64,000 bases of DNA from Bacillus haynesii (GCF_001969855.1 NZ_MRBL01000016.1:124001-188000); one strand, 5' to 3'; shown: positions 52,276 through 60,891, counted from the stretch's first letter. Numbers and translations are program-made. Notes: generated from the letters alone by a model not told the origin.

Positions 52276-53612
52276 CTTTCGTGCATCACCTTTTCTGCTT
52301 GTTTTTCAATCTCGTGTACGGCATGTTTAAATATATGAATGAGCGCTTCCAGCTCTTTGTCCGATATCGTAAGGGGCGGCGCAATGATGACGGCATCTCC
52401 CCCGCCGCCGTCAATACCCGCCTGTGACGGATAAAGAAGCAGACCTCTTTTTTTCGCTTCGGAAATAACGAGAGCCGACACCGGCATTGATGAAGGAAAT
52501 GTCTTTTTGCTTTTTCGATCGGCGACAAATTCAATCCCGAGAAGAAGCCCCTTGCCCCGAACGTCGCCAATGATGCTCGACTGTTTCATGACTTCTTTCA
52601 GCATTCTTTTCAGCTTTTCTCCTTTTATCCCGGCTTGTTTGACAAGATCGTGCTTGAGGATGTAACGAAGAACGGCGAGCGCCGCACGGGCTGAAAAAGG
52701 GTTTGCGCTGTACGTATGCCCGCTCATGATGACTCCTGAGCCGTTTTTGACCGTTTCCATGATGTCATCGGATATGACCGCTGCGGCAATCGGTGAATAC
52801 CCTGCGCTCATCCCCTTGCCGAGTACGGCAATATCCGGGGTCACGCCCCAATGTTCAATCGCCAGCATCCGGCCGGTTCGGCCCATCCCGCTCATGACTT
52901 CATCCGCGATCAAAAGAATTTCATTTTCTTCGCAAATCTCTTTTACTTTTTTGTAATAACCATCAGGTGCCGTTATGGCTGCTCCAGCAGCCCCAATAAC
53001 GGGTTCGGCAACGAAGCCCGCGATGAATTGCTTGCCGATCCTTTTAACGGCGATCTCGATTTCTTTCACGCACGCTTCTTGGCATTCGGGATGAGAAAGC
53101 CGGCATCTGTAACAGTTTGGCGCTGAAGCAGCGGGATACCTGTGCAGCATGTGCGTAAACCTGTAGCGGCGCTCATAAAATCCCGACAGCGACAGGGCTC
53201 CATTTGTAATTCCGTGATAGCTGTTCCATCTCGAAAGGAAAATCGTTTTGTCGTTTTGTCCTTTTTCCTGCCAGTATTGAACGGCGATTTTCATGGCGGT
53301 TTCAACAGCTTCCGACCCGCTGTTGACAAAAAAAGACCAATTCAGATCACCCGGCAGCCATTCAGCAAGGAGTTCGGCTAGCTGTTCAGCCGGCTCACTC
53401 GTAAACTGTGAACGGTAGACAAATGAAACAGCATCAAGCTGCTCTTTAAGAGGCTCAATCACCTCTTGTACACCATGCCCGAGATTGCAGGTAACAGCAC
53501 CTGAACAACCGTCAAGGTATCGCTTTCCGGAATTGTCGACAATCCAGCTTCCTTTTGCATACTGAACGACCGGATAGCTTGCGTGCAGATCCGGCTTAAT
53601 CAAAAATGACAT
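52272..53612 (-). CDS. yodT: YodT, class III PLP aminotransferase
   Basis: The 446-residue aminotransferase is of the class III (omega-amino acid / BioA-like) type. It shows YLDGCSGAVTCNLGHGVQEV, SFFVNSGSEAVETAMKIAVQ, the PLP Asp in LLIADEVMSGMGRTGRMLA, and the Schiff-base lysine in DIAVLGKGMSAGYSPIAA; SGHTYSANPFSARAALA follows. It would swap the terminal amino group of a lysine-like compound for a keto group. It is the first gene of the operon; ATG at 53612 follows GGAAGGGGGG. A sigma-E-like -10 lies upstream at 53653. Confidence 0.92.
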   Translation of the reverse strand: MSFLIKPDLHASYPVVQYAKGSWIVDNSGKRYLDGCSGAVTCNLGHGVQEVIEPLKEQLDAVSFVYRSQFTSEPAEQLAELLAEWLPGDLNWSFFVNSGSEAVETAMKIAVQYWQEKGQNDKTIFLSRWNSYHGITNGALSLSGFYERRYRFTHMLHRYPAASAPNCYRCRLSHPECQEACVKEIEIAVKRIGKQFIAGFVAEPVIGAAGAAITAPDGYYKKVKEICEENEILLIADEVMSGMGRTGRMLAIEHWGVTPDIAVLGKGMSAGYSPIAAAVISDDIMETVKNGSGVIMSGHTYSANPFSARAALAVLRYILKHDLVKQAGIKGEKLKRMLKEVMKQSSIIGDVRGKGLLLGIEFVADRKSKKTFPSSMPVSALVISEAKKRGLLLYPSQAGIDGGGGDAVIIAPPLTISDKELEALIHIFKHAVHEIEKQAEKVMHER

Positions 53613-53652
53613 TCAAACATCCCCCCTTCCCCAATGAGAGGTTTTTCTTTAC

Positions 53653-53660
53653 ATTATATG
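53653..53660 (-). promoter_or_regulatory. possible sigma-E -10 element of the yodT operon
   Basis: CATATAAT on the minus strand is close to the sigma-E -10 consensus CATACAAT and lies 41 bases before the yodT start. The -35 half is not clear. The operon is known to be sigma-E dependent in B. subtilis. Confidence 0.35.
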
Positions 53661-53735
53661 AAGCGGGAAAAGGCGGCATTCTCTTTTCAAGCGGAAATGG
53701 TTGATTTCGGAGCGAACGCCGTAAGCATAAACAAA

Positions 53736-53765
53736 AAAATAAAAGGACATGTCCTTTTATTTTTC
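53736..53765. terminator. palindromic terminator below the MFS relic
   Basis: AAATAAAAGGACATGTCCTTTTATTTTT is a near-perfect palindrome with T and A runs, able to stop transcription in either direction. It overlaps the end of the relic. Confidence 0.75.
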
Positions 53766-54058
53766 TCGAAGCGCCAAAAATCCGATCGTTAAAAATACAG
53801 CTGAAATGATCATATACGAAGCCGCTATCAGCGTCCCCCTGTGAAATCTGTCACGAATGCCAGGCCTGTAAACGGCGAGATCAAAATCGAGACAGTCAGC
53901 CCGATACCGATCACGACGCTTCCAGAAAGGGCGCTTCCGGTTTCCGATAAGGACCACCATACCAATGAATAATAGAAAAGACCCGAACGAAAGAGCGATA
54001 AAAATGTTCCAGACCACATTATGAAAAAGTCCCCTTTTATGCCCCAAGCATATTTCAA
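53757..54058 (-). pseudogene. internally deleted, frameshifted MFS transporter relic
   Basis: The first part, from a TTG at 54058 behind GGGGAG, encodes an MFS N-terminus with two membrane segments (IMWSGTFLSLFRSGLFYYSL, then VVIGIGLTVSILISPFTGLA). Soon after, this frame closes. The last membrane segment and end (LIAASYMIISAVFLTIGFLA, then LREK) lie in another frame. About 300 of some 400 expected codons are missing. It is a dead gene lying where the cge genes stand in B. subtilis. Confidence 0.65.
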
Positions 54059-54106
54059 AGTTACTCCCCGTTTGTCCGATATTTTCACCTCACATATGTA
54101 AAATTT

Positions 54107-54142
54107 AACAACAAAAACAAAAAACCTTCCGGATGGAAGGCT
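54107..54142 (-). terminator. terminator after the YjcZ-like gene
   Basis: GCCTTCC / GGAAGG with a four-base loop, followed on the minus strand by TTTTTTGTTTTTG. Confidence 0.8.
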
Positions 54143-54180
54143 TTGTGAGCATGTCAAGCGCCGGGCGTTGGGCTTTTTAG

Positions 54181-54309
54181 CTAGCAAATGAAAGCCGCAC
54201 CGACAATGATGAGCAAAATAAAGAGGACAACGATGAGCACAAATGTGTTTCTGCCGTGAAACCCGTAGCCGTATCCTCCAGTAGGACAGCAATAATGGGA
54301 GTAATGCAC
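54181..54309 (-). CDS. YjcZ-type small sporulation protein, 42 residues
   Basis: The frame from GTG 54309 encodes a head with paired Cys and many Tyr/Gly ([20 protein letters not shown]) and a C-terminal hydrophobic anchor ([20 protein letters not shown]) ending in Cys. This is the typical layout of the YjcZ/YtrI-like tiny sporulation membrane proteins (Gly/Tyr head, [15 protein letters not shown] tail). AAAGGATG stands eight bases upstream. A good terminator follows. Too short for usual gene calling. Confidence 0.8.
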   Translation of the reverse strand: MHYSHYCCPTGGYGYGFHGRNTFVLIVVLFILLIIVGAAFIC

Positions 54310-54388
54310 AGGCGATCATCCTTTCGTATAAAGTCTACACCCCAGCCTATGCAGGCCAAGTCCCAATTGGTATGTGCACCTGCCTACT

Positions 54389-55159
54389 TTATTCAAACAA
54401 ATACTTAAATATCGTTGTGAGCTTTTCCTCCTGCTTAAAACCCAGCTTTTCATAAAACGTTTTCACCTGATCGCTCCCCGTAGTTACAAGATAGCACGAT
54501 TCCATGCCCGATTGTTTGGCAGCGTTGAGCATCTGCTTGATAAGGCCCGATCCATAGCCTTTCCGCTGGTAAGGCTCCAAAATGGCGACTTCTTCGATTT
54601 TAGCAACGTTTTCGTTCTGATCGAGGTAAAGCTCAGCACATCCAATCGGTTCTCCTTCTTCCGAGTAGCAGACACACAGCTGAATGATGCCTTTCTCGTA
54701 AAAAGGATATTTTCGCATTAGCTTTTCCTTCGCAAACGCTTCATTGATCGACAATGTATCATAAGCCTGCATCATGCGGCAGCCGTCAATGAGCGATTTC
54801 TCCGTCCCCCACTCTGCCCGCACACCTGGGGAAACCCCTTTCCAATCTGCAAGCCTGATCGTATAAAACAATTCTTCATCAAGAATATATCCAAGCTCAA
54901 AGAGCGACTTTTTCATCGTGAAAGGGAGATCGCGCTTAAAAGAGCTTTTCACATGAACATAATTTCGTTTTAAAATTTCGGGTACCCGAACGAGCAGGGA
55001 ATACAGCTCTGTCAGCGGAAAATCGTCCTGCAGCTGCAGAAAATGAGAGGAAAACATCTGCGGGATCTGGTCATCTGTGTATATATGATAATGCGATTCA
55101 ATTTTTTTGCTGCATGTCAGCATTAAATAACGGTCTTCTGTGTTTGAAATGGATGTCAC
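54389..55159 (-). CDS. GNAT-family N-acetyltransferase
   Basis: A 256-residue protein whose C-terminal 130 residues are a GNAT domain. It has IEEVAILEPYQRKGYGSGLI as the acetyl-CoA loop and CYLVTTGSDQVKTFYEKLGF as the last strand and helix. The N-terminal half (YLMLTCSKKIESHYHIYTDD; LVRVPEILKRNYVHVKSSFK) may be a degenerate second GNAT domain. I placed the start at GTG 55159, eight bases behind AGAGG; TTG at 55180 is another option. Substrate unknown. It is convergent to nothing and isolated from msrAB by a terminator. Confidence 0.75.
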   Translation of the reverse strand: MTSISNTEDRYLMLTCSKKIESHYHIYTDDQIPQMFSSHFLQLQDDFPLTELYSLLVRVPEILKRNYVHVKSSFKRDLPFTMKKSLFELGYILDEELFYTIRLADWKGVSPGVRAEWGTEKSLIDGCRMMQAYDTLSINEAFAKEKLMRKYPFYEKGIIQLCVCYSEEGEPIGCAELYLDQNENVAKIEEVAILEPYQRKGYGSGLIKQMLNAAKQSGMESCYLVTTGSDQVKTFYEKLGFKQEEKLTTIFKYLFE

Positions 55160-55223
55160 AACGGCTGCCTCTTTTCTCAAGATGTTCTATTATAATGTTT
55201 TTTCGCTTTCAGAGCAGAAAATC

Positions 55224-55265
55224 CTCTAAAAAAAGATGACCCTTTGAAAAAAGGATCATCTTGGA
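55224..55265 (-). terminator. terminator after msrB
   Basis: A 13-base stem with one mismatch (AAGATGA...TCATCTT) around GAAA, followed on the minus strand by seven T residues. Confidence 0.88.
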
Positions 55266-55276
55266 TGCTGCTCTCC

Positions 55277-55732
55277 TCAGCTTTCCTCTCCGGATTTCTT
55301 GCGTTCAAACAGCTTGACATATTCGCCGTACCCTTCTTTCTCAAGGTCATCCTTCGGCACAAACCGGAGGGCCGCTGAATTGATGCAATAGCGCAGGCCA
55401 TCCGGTCCGGGTCCGTCCGGGAACACGTGTCCAAGATGGGAATCGGCAGACTTGCTTCTCACTTCAGTCCGAACCATGCCGTGTGAAGTATCAAGTTTTT
55501 CTTCGATCTCCCCGGTATCGACCGGTTTTGTAAAGCTTGGCCAGCCGCAGTGTGCGTCAAATTTGTCAAGCGACGAAAACAGCGGTTTCCCCGAAACAAT
55601 ATCGACATAGATTCCGTCTTCGCGCAGATCCCAGTATTCGTTTTGGAATGGAGGCTCCGTCCCGTTTTTCTGCGTCACTTCATATTGCATCCGGGTCAGC
55701 TGCTTCAGCCGTTCTTCTTTATTGTTCGTCAT
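55277..55732 (-). CDS. msrB: MsrB, methionine-R-sulfoxide reductase
   Basis: The 151-residue SelR-fold enzyme reduces the R form of methionine sulfoxide. It has [34 protein letters not shown] and the catalytic Cys in [17 protein letters not shown]. The four structural zinc cysteines found in many MsrB proteins are absent, as in the Bacillus type. ATG at 55732 follows GGGGGCGA and lies inside the end of msrA (14-base overlap), so the pair is coupled. The long upstream frame is chance. Confidence 0.93.
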   Translation of the reverse strand: MTNNKEERLKQLTRMQYEVTQKNGTEPPFQNEYWDLREDGIYVDIVSGKPLFSSLDKFDAHCGWPSFTKPVDTGEIEEKLDTSHGMVRTEVRSKSADSHLGHVFPDGPGPDGLRYCINSAALRFVPKDDLEKEGYGEYVKLFERKKSGEES

Positions 55733-56264
55733 GCTTTCGCCCCCAATGCTGTTGTAAAAATCCTTCTCTTCCGCTTCCGATCCGATACTGTGTGTAGCGT
55801 TCGGGATGCTTTTTATGATAATCCTGGTGATACTCTTCAGCCGGATAAAATGGGCCGGCTTCCAGAATGTCGGTCGCGATCGGATCTTTAAAGATGCCGC
55901 TTTCTTCAAGCTTTTTCTTCGATTCCTCAGCTAGTTTCCGCTGCTTGTCATGATGGTAAAAAATCGCTGTCCGGTAAGACTCGCCTCGATCTGCGAATTG
56001 TCCTCCGCTGTCAGTAGGATCGATTTGCTGCCAGTAGAGTTCCAGCAGTTTTTCGTATGGAAAGACATCGGGATCAAACGTGATTTGCACCGCTTCCCTA
56101 TGTCCCGTTGTATTGCTGCAAACCTCTTCATAGGTCGGATTTTCCGTACGGCCGCCGGTATAGCCGGATTCGACTTTTATAATGCCCGGCTGTTCGTCAA
56201 AAGGCTTGACCATACACCAAAAGCAGCCTCCGGCAAATGTGGCGAGTTCTCGTTTTTCAGCCAT
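55719..56264 (-). CDS. msrA: MsrA, methionine-S-sulfoxide reductase
   Basis: The 181-residue enzyme reduces the S form of methionine sulfoxide. The catalytic Cys is in [16 protein letters not shown]; family motifs [20 protein letters not shown] and [20 protein letters not shown] are intact, with [20 protein letters not shown]. Thioredoxin-type recycling is expected. ATG at 56264 behind AAGGAGG. In B. subtilis msrAB (yppP-yppQ) is induced by disulfide stress through Spx; no Spx site can be named here. Confidence 0.95.
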   Translation of the reverse strand: MAEKRELATFAGGCFWCMVKPFDEQPGIIKVESGYTGGRTENPTYEEVCSNTTGHREAVQITFDPDVFPYEKLLELYWQQIDPTDSGGQFADRGESYRTAIFYHHDKQRKLAEESKKKLEESGIFKDPIATDILEAGPFYPAEEYHQDYHKKHPERYTQYRIGSGREGFLQQHWGRKHDEQ

Positions 56265-56391
56265 CGTTCTGCCTCCTTCTTTTCAACATGTGTTGGGAAC
56301 CATTATATCACAGCATGCTCATTTTTAAGCCCGCTCCCGCTCATCGTAAACAACTTTTGACACATTCATCAGCCGCTGCCTGAAAAGAAAA

Positions 56392-56411
56392 AATGACAAT
56401 AATATGTCATT
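56392..56411. promoter_or_regulatory. inverted repeat between msrA and ypoP
   Basis: AATGACA (56392-56398) and TGTCATT (56405-56411) are perfect arms around ATAATA; another TGTCAT follows directly. It sits in the 370-base region between the divergent msrA and ypoP genes, an apt place for an operator of the MarR-type YpoP. Confidence 0.4.
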
Positions 56412-56636
56412 GTCATCACCATATTCTAAGAAACAGCAGTATTCATCTATCATGGCCATGAACCGTTGTTCAATTGATGGTCAAATGAACTAAAAATCTT
56501 CTGAAACATACACTTGAAAAGCAAAAATTATGGTATCATAGTGATATCATGTTCATGAAAAATAATATTCATGCTGATTCGGTCATTCCTTTTTTAAAAA
56601 AGCTGAAATTTGCTACTTATATGGAGGGGCGAAATT

Positions 56637-57071
56637 TTGAAAGTTAGAGAACAAATGATGTATGATATGGAAGCACTGCTTCGCACAGTATTTAAACAGA
56701 TACGTGATGAGATAAATGAGCTGCTCGAAAAAGAGATGTCCCGCAATGAATTCATGATTCTCCGCCTGCTGAGCGAGCAAGGTCCGAAGAAAGTCACGGA
56801 GTTTGCAACGATTCTAGGCGTTTCTGCGAGCCATATCACAGCTGTAACCGATGCATTGGTTGAAAAAGGCTGGATCACGAGAGTCCGGTCAAAAGAAGAC
56901 AGACGGATCATCAAAATCCATCTGACAGACGCAGGAAAAGAAATTATCAGATATTTCGAAGAAAAGAAAACGGAATATTATTTCAAGCGCTTCAGCAGCT
57001 ACAGTGATGAAGAGCTGAAAACGCTGATTGAACTGTTCAGCAAATTGGACAAAAAACGGGAACAGCGCTGA
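56637..57071 (+). CDS. ypoP: YpoP, MarR-family transcription regulator
   Basis: The 144-residue protein is a MarR winged helix: dimer helices (VREQMMYDMEALLRTVFKQI), helix-turn-helix KKVTEFATILGVSASHITAV followed by TDALVEKGW, and the wing VRSKEDRRIIKIHLTDAG. It has no cysteine, so direct thiol sensing is unlikely. TTG at 56637 lies eight bases behind GGAGGGG. It is divergent from msrA. Target and ligand are unknown. Confidence 0.88.
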   Translation: MKVREQMMYDMEALLRTVFKQIRDEINELLEKEMSRNEFMILRLLSEQGPKKVTEFATILGVSASHITAVTDALVEKGWITRVRSKEDRRIIKIHLTDAGKEIIRYFEEKKTEYYFKRFSSYSDEELKTLIELFSKLDKKREQR

Positions 57072-57137
57072 CCCGGACTTTACATAAATGGGCCTGAATC
57101 TGTGCACCTTAAAATAAAAAAGAGGTGTACTGACTTT

Positions 57138-57389
57138 ATGACAGCTCCTTATCTTTGTCCAAACTGCAAAACAAACCGAACACGGTTCAACTTAATCGAA
57201 CAGTCCCCGACATCCGTTAAGATTGATCCGGCAACAGGAGAGATCATGGAAACGTATTCAGATGACGAGCTTTCTCCATTTCACCTGCCGTACAACGGCC
57301 CTGCCATAAAAGTGCAGTGCGGCGCGTGCGGATTAATCGAAGATGAGAAGACATTTGTCAAACTTGCGGAATTCGATAAACGAACATAA
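57138..57389 (+). CDS. small zinc-ribbon-like protein
   Basis: An 83-residue protein with two CxxC pairs (YLCPNCKTNRTRF and VQCGACGLIED) about 50 residues apart. This suggests a zinc ribbon, with a mid region rich in acidic and Pro residues (DPATGEIMETYSDDELSPFH). ATG at 57138 is preceded by GAGGTG at a spacing of about 12; it lies 66 bases after ypoP and may be in its transcript. No named family recognised. Confidence 0.65.
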   Translation: MTAPYLCPNCKTNRTRFNLIEQSPTSVKIDPATGEIMETYSDDELSPFHLPYNGPAIKVQCGACGLIEDEKTFVKLAEFDKRT

Positions 57390-57397
57390 AAAAGACA

Positions 57398-57431
57398 GGA
57401 TAGATGGACATCGTTTCATCTATCCTTTTTC
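57398..57431 (+). terminator. terminator after the zinc-ribbon gene
   Basis: GGATAGATG / CATCTATCC arms with TTTTTCG after them on the plus strand. Confidence 0.88.
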
Positions 57432-57449
57432 GTTCAGCTTAACGTGATT

Positions 57450-58538
57450 TCAAACGGAGGTGCACACCCGGTTTCTCCCAAGGTGTTTAGCCCTGTACAA
57501 ACATTGATCGGCTTTTTCAATCAACTCGTCAGTACTGTGAATGACCTCCGGAAAGGCCGCAACTCCAATCGAAACCGTAATATGAATCTTTTTAGAATGA
57601 GAAATGAAAAAAGTGTGTGTTTCCACTTCCTTGCGTATCCTTTCAGCAATCTCTGCCGCCTGCGAATGGGAACTGTTCGGCAATATGACCGAAAACTCTT
57701 CTCCGCCGTTTCTTGATACGATATCCTCCGTACGTGTTGACTTTTTTAAAATCGTTCCTAATTCTTTTAAAATCACGTCTCCATTTGAATGTCCGTACGT
57801 ATCATTAATCGTTTTGAAATAATCGATATCGATCATAAGCAAAGACAGTTTCTCGTTCTTCTCCTTTGCGTTTGAAATATGAGCATTCCATATCGCATCA
57901 AAACGGCGGACATTATTCAATCCCGTTAAATAATCAATCGACGATTCCTCTTCATACTTTTTTAACAGAAAATGAGATTTTCTTAAATATGAGACGACGT
58001 ATACTGACGTAAAGCCGCCGATAGTAGATAAAATCCAGAACCACGTCAATAAAATTTTCACTAAGTAGAAATCGTGGAGGAGCATCAAGATCACAATTGA
58101 AATCGCCACATTGGCAAAAATGACTAATGCGAATGTCTTTTGATAAGTGTCAGCATCTTTATCCATGATCCGGAGGATGAGATAATATCCCATGAATATA
58201 ACGATCATTCCGATGAGCGCAGCAATCGCAGATGTACTTCCCCCGTAAACAAACCTTCCTCCTATAATCAGCAGAGAACAGATGAATGCCGGAAAGGTGC
58301 CCGTAAATAAAAACAAAATCATGACGGGCACATAACGCAAATCAACGAGCGTCTCATCGGTTGCCTGGATCGAAAAGAACATGAGCACATTTCCGAGCAA
58401 CCCGCCCGTGATGCCGTCAATCCAATCAAGTTGTTTGCTTGTAGCTTTTCGGGAGAAAATATTCCACTTTAGCTGAGTGTAAATAAAGAGCGAAGTAATT
58501 AAAATGCACAAATTCAAATATAAATCGATTAAAAACAT
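57450..58538 (-). CDS. membrane diguanylate cyclase (5TM-GGDEF, DgcK-like)
   Basis: The 362-residue protein has six hydrophobic segments over the first 190 residues (5TMR-LYT-like sensor: VPVMILFLFTGTFPAFICSL and neighbours). It continues into a GGDEF domain with SIDYLTGLNNVRRFD, LMIDIDYFKTINDTYGHSNG, and the active site as RNGGEEFSV. An RxxD inhibitory site (RTED) lies five residues before GGEEF, as usual. It should make cyclic di-GMP from GTP. In B. subtilis the similar DgcK (YhcK) lies elsewhere, so this may be a second or relocated cyclase. ATG at 58538 behind GGGGGC. Confidence 0.88.
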   Translation of the reverse strand: MFLIDLYLNLCILITSLFIYTQLKWNIFSRKATSKQLDWIDGITGGLLGNVLMFFSIQATDETLVDLRYVPVMILFLFTGTFPAFICSLLIIGGRFVYGGSTSAIAALIGMIVIFMGYYLILRIMDKDADTYQKTFALVIFANVAISIVILMLLHDFYLVKILLTWFWILSTIGGFTSVYVVSYLRKSHFLLKKYEEESSIDYLTGLNNVRRFDAIWNAHISNAKEKNEKLSLLMIDIDYFKTINDTYGHSNGDVILKELGTILKKSTRTEDIVSRNGGEEFSVILPNSSHSQAAEIAERIRKEVETHTFFISHSKKIHITVSIGVAAFPEVIHSTDELIEKADQCLYRAKHLGRNRVCTSV

Positions 58539-58670
58539 GACAAGCCCCCAGCACCAAACTCGTTTTATATTGTATATATCGTCAATTATTAAGACGTTAA
58601 AAGCATTTTTGTTCCTTTGCTTCAGACGCCCGGCGGGAGCTGGCTTTGTGGGCTTGCCGCAGGAGGTTGC

Positions 58671-60002
58671 TCACTTTTCAAATAGAACGAGGTGCTTCCA
58701 CTTCCCGTAGCGGTAATATAAAAAAGCAGTCAGGCTGCTCAGCATAAAGCTCATTCCGATACCAAGGGCTATGCCGTTCTCGCCAAGCCACTTTGAAAAT
58801 AGGTATGTAAACGGATAGCGCAAAGCCCAAAAAGAAATCACGTTCAGCACCAAAATTTGAAACATCGCTCCGGCTGCCCTTACAACACCGTTTAACACAA
58901 AGTTAATTCCGATAAACGGATAGAAAAAAGCAATCGTTTTTAAATACTCTTCCCCGAATGCGGCTGAATCGGCTTCCGAAATAAACAGCCTGACCGCGTG
59001 ATAGCCTGTCAGAAATATCGCGGCACTGACGGCAGCCATAAACAGCAGGACATAAATGACGCCGTAATGTGCGATTTTTTTCGTACGCTCCATGTCGCCG
59101 CTGCCGACGGTTTGGCCAGCCATACTGTTGACAGCCGTGCCGATGGCCATCGCCGGGAGAATCAGCAGGCTGTCAAGCCGCTGTACCGCGCCAAACCCTG
59201 ACACAACACTTTCTCCAAATGAATTGACAACGCTCATAATCGCCATCGAGCCTCCTGAAATCACCATCATTTGCAAGCCGGCAGGCACTCCGAGCTTTAA
59301 AATAACGGACGTCTCTTCCAGTGACGGAAGCGCCGGTTTTGAAAATGGAACAAGCTGCTTTCTCACTGTATAGACCACCCCGTAAATGAAAGCAATCCCT
59401 TGGGAAACGACGGTTGCATAGGCCGCTCCGGCAATTCCGAGATTGAATACCGAAATAAACAGCGGATCCATGAACAGGTTCAGGATGACGGCCAACAGGA
59501 CGAAACGCAAAGGTGTTTGGCTGTCGCCGACCGCTCTTAACACTGTACTGATGAAATTATAGCCGAATAAAAATATAATGCCGATAAAATGAATGCTCAA
59601 ATAGCTTGCAGCCAAATCCATCATATTGCCAGGCGTTTGAAGTAGCGAAAGCAGAGGCTCTGTGAAAAAATAGCCGATAACCCCGAGTAATACGCTCATC
59701 GCCGTCATCAGAACGACAAACGCATTGACATATGATGCAAGTCCCTTTTTATCCCCTTTTCCTTTTTGCTGCGCAAGAATCGTCAGCGCCGCATTGTTAA
59801 CGCCCAATACGAACGACAGCACCGTAAAGAAAACCGTCCCTGAGACGGCCGCAGCACCGAGAGCTTTTGCCCCGAGCAGATTTCCGACCCACAAGCTGTC
59901 GACGAATTGAAATGAAATCTGCAAAAGATTGGCTAAAATGATCGGTCCGGAAAAATAGACCAGCTGTTTAAACACATTTCCGTATGTAAAATCCGTTTTC
60001 AT
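58671..60002 (-). CDS. ypnP: YpnP, MATE-family efflux pump
   Basis: The 443-residue transporter has twelve segments with the DinF/NorM-type repeats: YFSGPIILANLLQISFQFVD, SLWVGNLLGAKALGAAAVSG near the N-terminus and ILKLGVPAGLQMMVISGGSM opening the second half. It pumps organic cations or oxidised compounds outward with sodium or protons. ATG at 60002 (MKTDFTYG) follows AAAGGAG. It follows ypoP as in B. subtilis but with the cyclase gene inserted. It is divergent from the DUF4397 gene, with 95 bases between. Confidence 0.88.
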   Translation of the reverse strand: MKTDFTYGNVFKQLVYFSGPIILANLLQISFQFVDSLWVGNLLGAKALGAAAVSGTVFFTVLSFVLGVNNAALTILAQQKGKGDKKGLASYVNAFVVLMTAMSVLLGVIGYFFTEPLLSLLQTPGNMMDLAASYLSIHFIGIIFLFGYNFISTVLRAVGDSQTPLRFVLLAVILNLFMDPLFISVFNLGIAGAAYATVVSQGIAFIYGVVYTVRKQLVPFSKPALPSLEETSVILKLGVPAGLQMMVISGGSMAIMSVVNSFGESVVSGFGAVQRLDSLLILPAMAIGTAVNSMAGQTVGSGDMERTKKIAHYGVIYVLLFMAAVSAAIFLTGYHAVRLFISEADSAAFGEEYLKTIAFFYPFIGINFVLNGVVRAAGAMFQILVLNVISFWALRYPFTYLFSKWLGENGIALGIGMSFMLSSLTAFLYYRYGKWKHLVLFEK

Positions 60003-60097
60003 TGTTTTCTCCTTTAATCTGTCGTCTTGATCGCGATGTGACCGATGGCTTTGCAGCCTCATATGATGTCAGAAAGCATGCAAAGGGGCGTGACAAG

Positions 60098-60802
60098 ATG
60101 TTCTCTACAGTTCATGATGCCCGTCAAATGGCGGAAGGCTTTCGGAGGAACTGCTATCATGTTCCGCCTGCCGAGGCGCCCTTTTATTTTCGAAACAGCG
60201 GAAAAGCAGTGATGATCAGACTGCTCCACGCGGCTCCTCACACCGACAATCTCGACGTATTCGTAAACGGAATATCCGTTTTTCAAAACGTCTCCTATAC
60301 AGATTTATCTTCTTATGTCCGGTTTCCTGCCGGCCGTATTCAAATCGATGTTTTCCGAAGAGGCAGGGCGCACGGTCCCCTGCTGACGGCACAGTATCAC
60401 CTGATCCGCGGCGGGTACTGCACGGTTGCCGTCACAGGCACAGCCGCAAAGCTCGTTCCCGTCGGAATGTACGACCAGCCTGCGGCTGATCCGGAAAGCC
60501 GCAGCATCCGCTGCGTCCATCTCTCACCGGACTCCCCAGCTCTTGACTTTGCAGTGCAAAACGGACCTGTCCTGTTTTCCGGCGTCCCCTTTCAATCGGT
60601 TACCCCGTACATCCCGGTGCGTTCACAGAAAATCGACGTGGAGCTGAGGGCCGCCGCTTCAACAGCAGTCCTGCTGAAAGCCCCGAGGATCACGCTTCAT
60701 GCCGGCGAATCCACAACGTTGTATGGCCTCGGTTTCGTCAACGGCTCTCCTGCTCTCGAAATAAAAGCGGCGCCGTTTCCTGTCAAAGCTCCGCCTTCAT
60801 AG
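60098..60802 (+). CDS. DUF4397-domain protein
   Basis: A 234-residue protein with two DUF4397 (immunoglobulin-like) repeats. The first reads AVMIRLLHAAPHTDNLDVFV then NGISVFQNVSYTDLSSYVRF; the second reads RSIRCVHLSPDSPALDFAVQ then NGPVLFSGVPFQSVTPYIPV. No signal peptide or membrane anchor is seen, which is unusual as many family members are exported; it may be released in the spore or by lysis. AAAGGGGCG precedes the ATG at 60098. Function unknown. Confidence 0.75.
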   Translation: MFSTVHDARQMAEGFRRNCYHVPPAEAPFYFRNSGKAVMIRLLHAAPHTDNLDVFVNGISVFQNVSYTDLSSYVRFPAGRIQIDVFRRGRAHGPLLTAQYHLIRGGYCTVAVTGTAAKLVPVGMYDQPAADPESRSIRCVHLSPDSPALDFAVQNGPVLFSGVPFQSVTPYIPVRSQKIDVELRAAASTAVLLKAPRITLHAGESTTLYGLGFVNGSPALEIKAAPFPVKAPPS

Positions 60803-60804
60803 CG

Positions 60805-60832
60805 AAAAAAAAGAGACCCGATGTCTCTTTTA
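60805..60832 (+). terminator. terminator after the DUF4397 gene
   Basis: AAAAGAGAC / GTCTCTTTT arms with a five-base loop, directly after the stop. Confidence 0.8.
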
Positions 60833-60856
60833 CAGTTTGCTGAATGCAGGGACAAC

Positions 60857-60891
60857 AAAATCCTAAAACGATCTCATGTTTTAGGATTTTG
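60857..60891. terminator. terminator below ypmT
   Basis: AAAATCCTAAAA pairs with TTTTAGGATTTT; it lies eight bases beyond the ypmT stop codon and is T-rich on either strand. Confidence 0.85.
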
